Source: Aquipuribacter hungaricus (GTDB lineage Bacteria; Actinomycetota; Actinomycetes; Actinomycetales; JBBAYJ01). From it: a stretch of DNA of 64,000 nucleotides. Shown piece by piece: positions 17,678-26,364 of the stretch; position 1 is the first letter of the stretch, and every line of letters starts with the position of its first letter. The position numbers and the translations under genes are program-made. The notes under the pieces were generated by a model. The model searched no databases. It was not told where the DNA came from and worked only from the letters and a program-made list of their open reading frames with translations. The stretch is from the NCBI RefSeq assembly GCF_042663885.1, contig NZ_JBHSXV010000001.1, one strand, 5' to 3'.

Positions 17678-17850
17678 GCTGGCACGCCACCACGCCACCA
17701 CGGCCCGCACACCGGTCCCGGTCCGACCGCGCCCGCGCGGGCAGGTGCGCCCGGTCGGTCCGCGCGTGCAGGGTCCCCCGTCGGGCCCGGGCCTAGGCTC
17801 GACCGGCCGCGACGCCGCGGTAGCAGCCCGACGCCTCGGAGGTCCCGACC

Positions 17851-19056
17851 ATGACGCGCACCCTGTTCACCGGCGGCCGGGTGGTCGACGGCACCGGCGC
17901 CCCCGCGGCCGCGGCCGACGTCGTCATCGAGGACGGTCGGGTCGTCGAGGTGGGCCCCGGGCTGGACGGCGACGTCGAGGTGGACTGTGCCGGCGCGACG
18001 GTCCTGCCGGGGTTCGTCGACTGCCACGTGCACGTCATGGTCACGAGCGTCGACTCGCTGCGGATGGCGTACACCCCGTTCGGCTACTCCTTCTACGAGG
18101 CGGCGCAGAACCTCCGGGCGACGATCGGTGCGGGCATCACGACCGTCCGCGACGCGGGCGGGGCGGACCTCGGCGTGAAGAAGGCTGTCGACGACGGCCT
18201 GGTGGCCGGGCCGCGGATGCAGATCTCGGTGGCGCCGCTGAGCATCACGGGCGGCCACGGCGACGACTGGCTGCCGTCCGGGACGCACCTGGAGTTCTTC
18301 GTGCCCCACCCGGGCCGGCCGTCCGGGCTGTGCGACGGCCCCGACGAGGTCCGCCGGACCGTCCGGCAGATGCTGCGCGCCGGCGCCGACGTCATCAAGG
18401 TGCACACCACCGGCGGCGTGCTGTCGCCGACGGACGACCCCCGGCACGCCCACTTCTCCCCCGCCGAGCTGGACGTCATGGTCGCCGAGGCCGCCGCGCA
18501 GGGCGCGTCGGTCATGGCGCACGCCCAGGGGGCGCCCGGCATCAAGAACGCTGTCCGGGCGGGCATCCGGTCGATCGAGCACGGCATCTACCTGGACGAC
18601 GAGGCCATCGAGCTCATGCTCGAGCACGGCACCTGGCTGGTACCGACGCTGTCGGCGCCGCTGGCCGTCATCCGCGCCGCCGACGCCGGGGCGTCCATCC
18701 CGCCGTCGAGCGTGGCCAAGGCGCGCGGCGTCGTGCAGACCCACCGCGAGTCCTTCGCCCGTGCCGTCGAGGCCGGGGTCAAGGTCGCCATGGGCACGGA
18801 CGCCGCGGTGTCCCCGCACGGCACCAACCTCGAAGAGCTGCCCCTCATGGCCGCCGGCGGCATGACGCCGGACCAGGTGCTCGCCGCGACCACGTCGAGC
18901 GCGGCCGCGCTGCTGGGGATGCAGGACGAGATCGGGCGGCTGGCCCCCGGCATGCGCGCCGACGTCGTCGTGGTCGAGGGCGACGCCCGCGAGCTCGAGG
19001 GGCTGCGCGAGCGGGTCCGCGAGGTATGGAAGGACGGCGTCCGCGTCGTCGGGTAG
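17851..19056 (+). CDS. Metal-dependent amidohydrolase (imidazolonepropionase-related)
   Basis: A 401-residue enzyme of the amidohydrolase superfamily. Metal ligands are visible in LPGFVDCHVHV (HxH), the carboxylated Lys position in GADVIKVHTTGG, VMAHAQG, SIEHGIY, and the final Asp in VAMGTDAAVSPHG. The C-terminal TTSSAAALLGM and a beta-sandwich tail (RADVVVVEGDARELEGL) complete the fold. This branch includes dipeptidases (Xaa-Pro/Xaa-Arg) and aryl-amidases; the substrate is not predictable. A GAGG ribosome binding site precedes the ATG. The gene is single and its stop is six bases from the stop of the convergent hydrolase. Confidence 0.9.
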   Translation: MTRTLFTGGRVVDGTGAPAAAADVVIEDGRVVEVGPGLDGDVEVDCAGATVLPGFVDCHVHVMVTSVDSLRMAYTPFGYSFYEAAQNLRATIGAGITTVRDAGGADLGVKKAVDDGLVAGPRMQISVAPLSITGGHGDDWLPSGTHLEFFVPHPGRPSGLCDGPDEVRRTVRQMLRAGADVIKVHTTGGVLSPTDDPRHAHFSPAELDVMVAEAAAQGASVMAHAQGAPGIKNAVRAGIRSIEHGIYLDDEAIELMLEHGTWLVPTLSAPLAVIRAADAGASIPPSSVAKARGVVQTHRESFARAVEAGVKVAMGTDAAVSPHGTNLEELPLMAAGGMTPDQVLAATTSSAAALLGMQDEIGRLAPGMRADVVVVEGDARELEGLRERVREVWKDGVRVVG

Positions 19057-19062
19057 CCGGGC

Positions 19063-19644
19063 TCAGCCCACCTCCCGCAGCATCGCCCGCACCCGGTCCA
19101 GCACCTGCCCGCTCGCCGCGGCGTCATGCGTCGGCGACGACGGGTCGACGAAGAGGTGACCGTCGCCCGGGTAGAGGAACAGCTCGGCCCGCGCGGTCGC
19201 CGAGGCCTCCTCCACCAGCGCCCGCGCGGCGGGCAGGTCCTCCCCGGCGAAGAACTCGTCGCCGTCCATGCCGTGCACCTGCACCGGCACCCCCGCCGGC
19301 CAGCTGCCGAACTCGCCCGTCGGGACGGCCGCCTCGAGCAGCACCGCGGCGCGGGCACCCGGCCGGGTCTGCGCCAGCATCTGCGCGGGCATCACCCCGA
19401 GCGAGACGCCGGCGTAGACGAGGTCGGCGGGCAGGGCGTCGGCTGCTGCCACACCGCGCTCGGTGAGGACGCCGAAGCCGACCTCGGACGCGTGCGCCAC
19501 CCCCTCCTCGACGGTGGCGAAGGTCCGGCCCTCGAAGAGGTCGGGCAGCGTGACCTCGTGGCCGTCCCCCCGCAGGACGTCGGCGATCTCGTGCAGTCCC
19601 GGGGTGAGCCCGAGAGCGTGGTGGAAGAGCAGGACGTGGGTCAT
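19063..19644 (-). CDS. Dienelactone hydrolase family protein
   Basis: A 193-residue alpha/beta hydrolase. The N-terminal VLLFHHALGLTPGLHEIADVLR, the elbow YAGVSLGVMPAQ, the LPDLFEGRTF segment and the C-terminal GDGHLFVDPSS with the catalytic His fit the dienelactone hydrolase family. The elbow nucleophile is Ser, not the Cys of classical enzymes. It is divergent from a MarR gene, with 107 bases between starts holding a small inverted repeat, so it is the likely target of that regulator. An AAGGGG precedes the ATG at 19644. The substrate is unknown. Confidence 0.87.
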   Translation of the reverse strand: MTHVLLFHHALGLTPGLHEIADVLRGDGHEVTLPDLFEGRTFATVEEGVAHASEVGFGVLTERGVAAADALPADLVYAGVSLGVMPAQMLAQTRPGARAAVLLEAAVPTGEFGSWPAGVPVQVHGMDGDEFFAGEDLPAARALVEEASATARAELFLYPGDGHLFVDPSSPTHDAAASGQVLDRVRAMLREVG

Positions 19645-19717
19645 GACGGTCCCCTTCGTCGGTGGTCGATGGGGCGGGACGCTAGCCCGCCCCGACGACA
19701 GAACCTCGGCGCGCACC

Positions 19718-19745
19718 TTGCATCGCTAAGTTAGGACGCTATGGT
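19718..19745 (+). promoter_or_regulatory. Promoter and candidate MarR operator
   Basis: TTGCAT (19718-19723) and TATGGT (19740-19745) are 16 bases apart, and the GTG start of the MarR gene follows six bases later, giving a leaderless promoter. The inverted repeat CTAAgTTAG (19726-19734) sits in the spacer, where a bound regulator would block polymerase. The region is locally AT-rich. Confidence 0.5.
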
Positions 19746-19751
19746 GGAGCG

Positions 19752-20198
19752 GTGCCGGACCGCTCGCTCGCCTTCGACCTCCACGCGCTCACCGCTCGCC
19801 TGGACCGCGCGGCCGACCGGATGCTGCAGGCCAGCGCCGGGCTGTCCTACCGCCGCTTCCTCGCGCTCGTCCTCGTCGGCGAGGGCGCCCCGACGCAGAA
19901 GGCCCTCGCCGAGCGGCTCGGGGTCACCGAGCCCTCGACCAGCCGGATGGTCGGCGTGCTCCACGAGGCGGGGCTGCTCGACGTCTCGCCCGACCCGGCC
20001 GGCGGCAACCGGCGCCGGCTCTCGCTCACGCCCGCGGGCAAGGAGCAGGTCGAGGCCTGCGCCACCCTGCTCGAGGGCGGCCTCGTGGGCCTGGTCAGCG
20101 CCAGCGGCGTGGACTACGAGCGCTACGCCCAGGACACCCGGGACCTGGTCCGCACCTTCGACAGCGCGCCGTCCCCCGACCCGGAGGTCCTCCCATGA
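19752..20198 (+). CDS. MarR-family transcriptional regulator
   Basis: A 148-residue winged-helix protein: dimer helix LAFDLHALTARLDRAADRML, recognition region PTQKALAERLGVTEPSTSRMVGVL, and wing DVSPDPAGGNRRRLSLTPAGKE. It starts at a GTG with GGAG three bases upstream, or more likely from a leaderless transcript. The stop overlaps the next ATG (ATGA), so it is co-translated with a DUF2306 membrane protein, and it diverges from a dienelactone hydrolase. Autoregulation through the inverted repeat in its promoter is likely. The inducer is not known. Confidence 0.92.
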   Translation: MPDRSLAFDLHALTARLDRAADRMLQASAGLSYRRFLALVLVGEGAPTQKALAERLGVTEPSTSRMVGVLHEAGLLDVSPDPAGGNRRRLSLTPAGKEQVEACATLLEGGLVGLVSASGVDYERYAQDTRDLVRTFDSAPSPDPEVLP

Positions 20199-20737
20199 CC
20201 GCCCCGCTGGCCCTCCTCGTCGCCCACGCGAGCACCGCCGTCCTCTGCCTCGGTCTGGGTGCCTACGCGCTGCTCCGCCGCCGCAAGGGCGACACCGTCC
20301 ACCGCCTCGTCGGGTGGTCGTGGGTGGCGGGCATGACCTTCGTCGCCACGTCGTCGTTCGCGATCCGCGACCTGCGTGACGGTCGCTTCAGCGTCCTGCA
20401 CGTCCTGTCGCTCGTGACGCTGACAGCCCTGGTCCTCGGGGTCCGCGCCGCGAGGCGGCACGACCTCAGGGCCCACCGCGGCAACATGATCGGCAGCTAC
20501 AGCGGCCTGGCCGGCGCGTTCGTCGGCGCGGTGGCGGTCCCGGACCGGCTGGTCCCGAGCTTCGTCGTCACGCAGCCGGCCGGTGCGGCGGCGGCCCTGG
20601 CGGCGCTCGCGCTGGTCTGGCTCGTCGTGGTCGGCGGGGCGCACCTGTGGGTGCGCGGCGACCGCGCCCGGGCGGTCCGCCGTCGCCCCGCCCGGCGTGC
20701 GGGTGCGGCTCAGCCGGTGGGCTCGCCCGTCCCCTGA
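20195..20737 (+). CDS. DUF2306 membrane protein
   Basis: A 180-residue protein with four or five hydrophobic helices. The conserved DUF2306 pattern is clear: HASTAVLCLGLGAYALLRRRKGDTVHR, LVGWSWVAGM, the SFAIRDLRDGRFSVLHVLSL segment, and ARRHDLRAHRGNMIGSYSGL. The several His residues near membrane faces hint at metal or haem binding but this is not established for the family. It overlaps the MarR gene by four bases and is the second gene of that operon. The tail is basic and Ala/Arg-rich. Confidence 0.88.
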   Translation: MTAPLALLVAHASTAVLCLGLGAYALLRRRKGDTVHRLVGWSWVAGMTFVATSSFAIRDLRDGRFSVLHVLSLVTLTALVLGVRAARRHDLRAHRGNMIGSYSGLAGAFVGAVAVPDRLVPSFVVTQPAGAAAALAALALVWLVVVGGAHLWVRGDRARAVRRRPARRAGAAQPVGSPVP

Positions 20738-20887
20738 GCGCGCTGGACGGCTGGGCCGTCGGACACTGCACCGTCCGTGGCATCTGACCAGGGGTCGTGC
20801 GACAGTTCCGCGGTCTGCAGGTACCAGGCGACGAGCCACCGGTGCACCGCTGACGACCCCACCCCTCCAGGACGAAGGAGTCCACCG

Positions 20888-22822
20888 GTGAGAAGCACCC
20901 TGCGCGCACCCCGCGCACGCGTGAGCAGGCGGATCGGCCAGGCGCTGGCCGCCGGCGTCGCGCTGACCCTGGTCTCGGCCGCCACCGCGACTGCCGCCCC
21001 CGCCCCGTCGGCCTCGGCGACGGACCCCGACCTCGGACCCGGCACCACAGTGTTCGACCCCAGCATGCCGGTCAGCGAGATCCAGGCGACCGTCGACGCC
21101 ATCCACGCGAAGCAGGTCAGCGCCGAGATGGGCTCCGACCGGTACGCGCTGCTGTTCGAGCCCGGTGTCTACGGTACGGACGAGGAGCCGCTGCAGATCA
21201 AGGTCGGCTACTACACCGAGGTCGTCGGCCTCGGCGCCGACACGGGCGACGTGACGATCAATGGCGCGGTCGAGGTCTACAACCAGTGCTTCGACGACCC
21301 GAGCAACCCGGAGTTCGTCGGCTGCTTCGCGCTCAACAACTTCTGGCGCGGCGTCTCCAACCTCACCATCGACGTCAACAAGGCCGGCCAGGGCGGCTGC
21401 GAGTCCAGCGCCAACTTCTGGGCCGTGTCGCAGGCGGTGTCCATGCGCCGCGTCGACGTCACCGGCGGCAACCTCACGCTGATGGACTACTGCACCGGCC
21501 CGTCGTTCGCGAGCGGCGGCTTCATCGCCGACTCCCGCTCGGCGTCGATCACCAACGGCTCCCAGCAGCAGTGGTTCACCCGCAACAGCGAGGTCGGCGC
21601 CTGGTCCAACGCCGTGTGGAACCAGGTCTTCGCCGGCGTCGTCGGCGCCCCCGACGACCGCGACTACCCGACCACGCCGTACACGACGCTCGAGACCACG
21701 CCGGTGAGCCGCGAGAAGCCGTACCTCTTCGTCGACGACGCCGGCGTCTACCAGGTCCGTGTCCCGTCCGCCGCGACCGAGACCCGGGGCCTGTCCTGGG
21801 ACGAGGGTCTGACCGCCGGCCGCACCATCCCCCTCGGCGACTTCTTCGTCGCCGAGCCCGGTGTCTCGGAGCAGCAGGTCAACAGCCAGCTCGCCCGCGG
21901 CAAGCACCTGCTGCTGACCCCCGGCGTGTACGACATCGACCGGAGCATCTCCGTCAAGCGGGCCGACACGGTCGTGCTCGGCCTCGGCCTGGCGACGCTG
22001 CACTCCGTCGGCGGCGCCGTGCCGCTGCGCATCGCCGACGTGCCCGGCGTGGTCGTCGCCGGCATCACCGTCGACGCCGGCGAGGTCGAGTCCCCCGCCC
22101 TGCTCCAGGTCGGCCGGCCCAACAGCCCGTCGTCGCCGCGGAAGTCGTCGGCGGCCAACCCGACGACGCTGTCCGACGTGTACTTCCGCGTCGGCGGGCC
22201 CTACGTCGGCCGGACCGACGTCGCGCTCGAGGTCAACAGCGACGACGTGCTCGTCGACCACACCTGGGTGTGGCGCGCCGACCACGGCATCGAGGGCTTC
22301 GACCGCACCGACGGGACGTTCGGCGACAACGAGCGCTGGCGCACCAACATCGGCCGCACCGGCGTCGTCGTCAACGGTGACCGGGTCACGGCGACCGGGT
22401 TCTTCGTCGAGCACTTCCAGGAGCACAACGTGGTCTGGAACGGCGAGGACGGCGAGGTCGTGTTCTTCCAGAACGAGCTGCCCTACGACCCGCCCACCCA
22501 GGCGGACTGGACCGCCGACGACGGCACGCTCGGCTGGGCCGCGTACAAGGTTGCCGACGACGTGCAGCGGCACACGCTCACCGGCGGCGGCGTCTACGCC
22601 TTCAACCGCAACAACCCGTCGATCGTCACGGCCAACGGCTACGAGGTCCCCGAGACCCCGCTTGTCGTGCTCAACCACGTCATGACGAAGAACCTCAGCG
22701 GTCCCGGGATCATCGAGTCGATCGTCAACGGCGTCGGCGACCGGGTGGACGGCATCCCGCCCGCCGGTGACCCCGACAGCTACGAGGACCCGGCATACCT
22801 GGTGCGGTACCCGGTGGGCTGA
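20888..22822 (+). CDS. Exported right-handed beta-helix protein
   Basis: A 644-residue secreted protein. GTG at 20888 follows AAGGAG with seven-base spacing and opens a Sec signal peptide (basic start, AAGVALTLVSAATATA, cleavage near residue 38). The rest is rich in short repeating strands (VVGLGADTGDVTINGAV, NLTIDVNKAG, VVLGLGLATLHSVGGAVPLRIADVPGVVVAGITVDAG, HVVWNGEDGEVVFFQNELPYDPP), typical of a pectin-lyase-type beta-helix. Homologues in Streptomyces carry inherited names such as adenylyl cyclase or coagulation factor 5/8 protein; no cyclase motif is seen here. A role in polysaccharide breakdown is inferred from fold and export only. Confidence 0.82.
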   Translation: MRSTLRAPRARVSRRIGQALAAGVALTLVSAATATAAPAPSASATDPDLGPGTTVFDPSMPVSEIQATVDAIHAKQVSAEMGSDRYALLFEPGVYGTDEEPLQIKVGYYTEVVGLGADTGDVTINGAVEVYNQCFDDPSNPEFVGCFALNNFWRGVSNLTIDVNKAGQGGCESSANFWAVSQAVSMRRVDVTGGNLTLMDYCTGPSFASGGFIADSRSASITNGSQQQWFTRNSEVGAWSNAVWNQVFAGVVGAPDDRDYPTTPYTTLETTPVSREKPYLFVDDAGVYQVRVPSAATETRGLSWDEGLTAGRTIPLGDFFVAEPGVSEQQVNSQLARGKHLLLTPGVYDIDRSISVKRADTVVLGLGLATLHSVGGAVPLRIADVPGVVVAGITVDAGEVESPALLQVGRPNSPSSPRKSSAANPTTLSDVYFRVGGPYVGRTDVALEVNSDDVLVDHTWVWRADHGIEGFDRTDGTFGDNERWRTNIGRTGVVVNGDRVTATGFFVEHFQEHNVVWNGEDGEVVFFQNELPYDPPTQADWTADDGTLGWAAYKVADDVQRHTLTGGGVYAFNRNNPSIVTANGYEVPETPLVVLNHVMTKNLSGPGIIESIVNGVGDRVDGIPPAGDPDSYEDPAYLVRYPVG

Positions 22823-22838
22823 GCCCTCCCGCACGACG

Positions 22839-22869
22839 ACCGGCCCGTCCCCTCAGGGGGCGGGCCGGT
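22839..22869 (+). terminator. Hairpin terminator after the beta-helix gene
   Basis: A 14-bp stem with one G-T type mismatch (22839-22852 with 22856-22869) and a 3-base loop sits 16 bases after the stop codon. Confidence 0.8.
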
Positions 22870-22993
22870 CTGCGGTTCCGGTGCCGCGACCGCTCACACA
22901 CTTTGACCGGCGTGTTGACCACTTCCGCCCGACGGTGTGGGATCGGTGCTGCGCGGCCATGGCGGCCGACCAACGCGAGCACGGGGAGCCTCG

Positions 22994-24346
22994 ATGACGA
23001 GCACGGTGCGATGGGCGAGCGTCCTGACAGCGACAGCCCTGGTGGGCCTCACGGCCGGCTCGACGGGAGCGGCCCAGGCCGCCCCGGCCGGCACGACGTC
23101 CGCCCCGGAGATCGTCGGCGTCGACGCCGTCGTGGAGGTGGACGAGCTGGGGGCGGCCGTCAGCGCGCTGGTCGTCGAGTACGACAGCCGGCTGCGGGTG
23201 CGTGCCGCCGACCTGCCGACCGAGGCGTTCGAGGTGTCCGTCACCGTGGACGGCCTCCCCGTCGAGCGGACGGTCGTCGACGTCTACCTCAGCCACTCCC
23301 CCGAGCCCGGTGAGGAGCGCCGCGTCGGGCAGTACCTGGTCGTCGAGCTCGCCACCGCCGAGCCGGGCGCCGCCGCGCTGGCCTACAACGGCACGGTCAA
23401 CGAGCGGCTCGACCTCGACGGCGCCTACCTGCTCGAGATCGACGAGGACGTCGTCGACGCCCGCGGCCGCGTACAGGTGCCCGCCACCGGCGACGCCGTC
23501 GCCAACGACGACGTCGTGCGGCTGGTCGTCGACGACTTCCAGGTCCGCTCCACCACGGGCACGTCCGGGTCGACGCTGCGCTACGGCCTCTACACCCCGC
23601 CCGCCGAGCGCGGCGCGAGCGAGGAGCTGCTCCCTCTCGTCGTCGCCCTGCACGGTGCGGGCGAGCGCGGCACCGACGGCACCGTCCAGCTCATGGCGAA
23701 CGAGCTCGCCGTGGCCTTCGCCGAGCCGGAGCGCCAGGCGACCGACCGCAGCATCGTCCTCGCGCCGCAGGCCCCGCCGCCGTCGATCCAGCCGGTGACG
23801 CCGGGCAGCTCGGTGTGGGAGGTGCCCGCGGTGCAGCAGACGCTCATGGAGCTCATCGAGCGCACCATCGCCGAGCAGCCCGTCGACCCCGACCGCGTCT
23901 ACCTGACCGGGCTGTCCATGGGCTCCATGGGCACCTTCGACATCCTGCCGAAGCACCCGGACCTGTTCGCGGCCGCGCTGCCCACCACCGGGTACGCCGA
24001 CCAGCCCGCGGCGCCCGTGCTCGCGACCATCCCGATCTGGGCGACGCACTCCGTCGACGACGGCACCGTCCTCTACGACCGGCCGGACTCCGACATCGCG
24101 CTGTTCCGCACCATCGCCTCGCTCGGCACGCCCGTCGTGTTCGACGAGTGGGCCGCCAACCTGCCCGACGCGGAGAACGAGGCCCGGGCGCAGGCGCAGT
24201 GGGACGCCGCCGAGGCCGCCGGTGCCGACCACCTGTTCACGACCTGGACCGCGGGGACGACGCCGGTCAACCCGCACTTCTCGTGGGTGCCGACGTACTC
24301 CAACGCCGTCATGCTCGACTGGCTGTTCAGCCACGAGCGGGACTGA
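22994..24346 (+). CDS. Exported esterase with N-terminal Ig-like domain
   Basis: A 450-residue secreted protein. After a signal peptide (ASVLTATALVGLTAGSTGAAQA) come about 170 residues of beta-rich Ig-like fold, then an alpha/beta hydrolase with LVVALHGAGERGTDG as oxyanion region, the elbow LTGLSMGSMGTFDIL, an Asp in ATHSVDDGTV and a late His in NPHFSWV. The arrangement recalls EstA-type and phospholipase/carboxylesterase proteins that act on aryl or feruloyl esters. A GGGGAG precedes the ATG at 22994. The preceding gene encodes an exported beta-helix protein; both could act on plant or microbial polymers, but this is inference. A strong terminator follows. Confidence 0.85.
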   Translation: MTSTVRWASVLTATALVGLTAGSTGAAQAAPAGTTSAPEIVGVDAVVEVDELGAAVSALVVEYDSRLRVRAADLPTEAFEVSVTVDGLPVERTVVDVYLSHSPEPGEERRVGQYLVVELATAEPGAAALAYNGTVNERLDLDGAYLLEIDEDVVDARGRVQVPATGDAVANDDVVRLVVDDFQVRSTTGTSGSTLRYGLYTPPAERGASEELLPLVVALHGAGERGTDGTVQLMANELAVAFAEPERQATDRSIVLAPQAPPPSIQPVTPGSSVWEVPAVQQTLMELIERTIAEQPVDPDRVYLTGLSMGSMGTFDILPKHPDLFAAALPTTGYADQPAAPVLATIPIWATHSVDDGTVLYDRPDSDIALFRTIASLGTPVVFDEWAANLPDAENEARAQAQWDAAEAAGADHLFTTWTAGTTPVNPHFSWVPTYSNAVMLDWLFSHERD

Positions 24347-24360
24347 CCGCAGGGTGATCC

Positions 24361-24392
24361 AGGGCCGCCGGACCGTCTGGTCCGGCGGCCCT
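24361..24392. terminator. Bidirectional hairpin terminator
   Basis: A perfect 14-bp stem (24361-24374 with 24379-24392) and a 4-base loop stand between the convergent esterase (+) and oxidoreductase (-) genes. Confidence 0.9.
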
Positions 24393-24397
24393 GTCGT

Positions 24398-25480
24398 TCA
24401 GGCCAGGTCGCCCAGCGGGACCGGTGCAGGACGGGCCGCCGTGCTCCGCATGGGTACCGACGCGCCGCTCGCGGTGGAGGCGAGGACCGACTCCATGACG
24501 TCGAGCACATGGAACCCGAGCTCCTCGTTCGCGCGGTGCTGCTGCCCGGCCGGCGTGACCGCCATGTCGGCGAGGCCGTACCCGCGACCGGCTCCTCGGT
24601 AGCCGGCGCTGACCGGGAGCACCTGCCAGCCGGCGTCCCGCTCGGCCAGCGTGCACAGCTCGACGTCGCCGTCGAAGTAGTTGGGGTCGGGGAGCACGAG
24701 GCTGCCCAGCTCGCCGTGCACCTCGATGTTCGGCGCACGGGTCGCGACCCCGTCGAAGCTCATGACCAAGGTGGACAGCACCCCGGACTCATGGACGAGG
24801 ACGGCGGTGACGTGGCTGTCGGTGCTGACGGGCACCTGCTCCCCCTCGCGCGGGCCGGTGCCGATGGTCCGCAGGCCGCGCGTCCGGCTGCCCGCGCCGA
24901 CGACCGAGGCCACGGGCCCGAGCAACGTGACCAGCGTGGTGACGTAGTACGGCCCCATGTCCATGAGCGGGCCGCCGCCCGGGACGTAGTAGAAGTCCGG
25001 GTTCGGGTGCCACCGCTCGTGGCCGGGGGTGAGCATGGTCGCCGTCGCGAAGACCGGTGCCCCGACCAGGCCGTCGTCGACCGCCTTCCGCGCGGTCTGC
25101 ACGCCCGTGCCGAGCACCGTGTCCGGGGCGCACCCGACGAGCACGCCGGCCGCGCGCGCCGCGTCGAGCACCTGCGTGGCCTGCTCCGTCGTCGAGGTGA
25201 ACGGCTTCTCGGTGTAGACGTGCTTGCCCGCGGCCATGGCCCGGAGCGACACCTCGGCGTGCGCGGCCGGGACAGTGAGGTTGAGGACGACGTCGACCTC
25301 GTCGTCGGCCAGCAGGTCGTCGACCGTCAGCGCGCGCACCCCCCGCAGGTCGGCCGTGACCGCCTCCGCACGGGCGGGTTCCAGGTCCGCGACGGCGACC
25401 AGCTGCACGGAGGTCAGGCCGGCGAAGGTCTGCAGGTACTGCGGCAGGATCGCGCCGCAGCCGACGACACCGACCCTCAT
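24398..25480 (-). CDS. Gfo/Idh/MocA family oxidoreductase
   Basis: A 360-residue NAD(P)-dependent dehydrogenase, probably acting on a sugar or inositol. MRVGVVGCGAILPQYLQTF opens the Rossmann fold, MAAGKHVYTEKPFTST holds the signature EKP, and the central GGGPLMDMGPYYVTTLVTLLG region supplies the catalytic Asp/His-type positions. The ATG at 25480 overlaps the TGA of the upstream ThuA gene (ATGA), so this start was preferred to one at 25492. ThuA-domain plus Gfo/Idh/MocA pairs are common in sugar catabolism (for example oxidation at C-3), so the two likely act in one pathway. Confidence 0.9.
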   Translation of the reverse strand: MRVGVVGCGAILPQYLQTFAGLTSVQLVAVADLEPARAEAVTADLRGVRALTVDDLLADDEVDVVLNLTVPAAHAEVSLRAMAAGKHVYTEKPFTSTTEQATQVLDAARAAGVLVGCAPDTVLGTGVQTARKAVDDGLVGAPVFATATMLTPGHERWHPNPDFYYVPGGGPLMDMGPYYVTTLVTLLGPVASVVGAGSRTRGLRTIGTGPREGEQVPVSTDSHVTAVLVHESGVLSTLVMSFDGVATRAPNIEVHGELGSLVLPDPNYFDGDVELCTLAERDAGWQVLPVSAGYRGAGRGYGLADMAVTPAGQQHRANEELGFHVLDVMESVLASTASGASVPMRSTAARPAPVPLGDLA

Positions 25481-26172
25481 CGGCTCGCCCACAGCAGCCC
25501 CCGCTCGACGAGGGTGCGCACGTTGGGGTTGTCAAGTGTCTCGAGGTCATGGCCGGGGGTGCAGACGAAGACCCGACCCCGGCCCCAGCTACGCGTCCAC
25601 ACCGCCGGCGACGTCACCGGCCGGTGCCACGGGTCCCACTCCCGGACCGCCTGCGTGGTGGTGGCGAGCACGTCGCAGTAGGAGTCCGCCAGCACCCAGT
25701 ACTGCTCGGTCACCAGGTCGAAGTCGGCGATGCCGGCCGTGACCGGGTGCTCGGCCGCGGCGGGCAGCATGGTGATCCGGTGCGGCACGTAGTTGTCGGA
25801 CTGCTCGCCGGTGCACTCATCGGGGTGCTTGCCGGGGTGGCCGCCGAACTGCCCGCCGACCAGCTGCAGGTAGTCGGACACGTCGCGGTAGGAGTCGGCG
25901 ATCCCGCCGTGCCAGCCGGCCAGGCCGGTCCCGGCCTCGACGGCAGCGCGCAGGCCGGCCACCTCGTCCTTCTCGATGCTGCCCATGCTCACGCAGTGCA
26001 GGACCAGGTCGACGCCGGCCATGTAGTCGCTGTCGGCGAAGGCGGCCGCGGACTCCTCGACGCGGACGTCGTAGCCGTTGTCCCGCAAGTACGGGCTGAA
26101 GCGGTCGGTGGCTGCGACGGGCTGGTGGCCGTCCCAGCCGCCTCGGACGACGAGAGCTCGCTTGTCCTTCAC
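25477..26172 (-). CDS. ThuA domain protein (trehalose-utilisation type)
   Basis: A 231-residue protein with a glutamine-amidotransferase-like fold. Typical ThuA pieces are RALVVRGGWDGHQPVAATDRF, VDLVLHCVSMGSI, LAGWHGGIADSYRDVSDYLQLVGGQFGGHP and the C-terminal WGRGRVFVCTPGHDLETL. In the family, these proteins take part in converting keto-sugars such as 3-ketotrehalose. It is translationally coupled to the Gfo/Idh/MocA gene. No regulator or transporter is adjacent. The first gene of the pair has about 190 bases of upstream sequence. Confidence 0.9.
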   Translation of the reverse strand: MKDKRALVVRGGWDGHQPVAATDRFSPYLRDNGYDVRVEESAAAFADSDYMAGVDLVLHCVSMGSIEKDEVAGLRAAVEAGTGLAGWHGGIADSYRDVSDYLQLVGGQFGGHPGKHPDECTGEQSDNYVPHRITMLPAAAEHPVTAGIADFDLVTEQYWVLADSYCDVLATTTQAVREWDPWHRPVTSPAVWTRSWGRGRVFVCTPGHDLETLDNPNVRTLVERGLLWASR

Positions 26173-26364
26173 AGAGTGCCTTTCGTCAGTCGGGCGCCGG
26201 CGCGGCTCGGTGGAGGCGCCGGCACCGTGTGTAGCGCAGCGCGCAGGGTCGCTGCACCCGCGGGCGGGTCATGCGCGGCGCGCCCCGCTGTCGGAGCCCC
26301 TGACGGAGGTCGGGTCTGTGGACGACGCTGACGAAGCGGGGCCTCGCCGGGACAGCCTCCGGGC

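Noticed and set aside
20123..22834. 903-residue antisense frame over the beta-helix gene
   Set aside because: Complementary shadow with no recognisable motif; the plus-strand gene has signal peptide, ribosome binding site and terminator.
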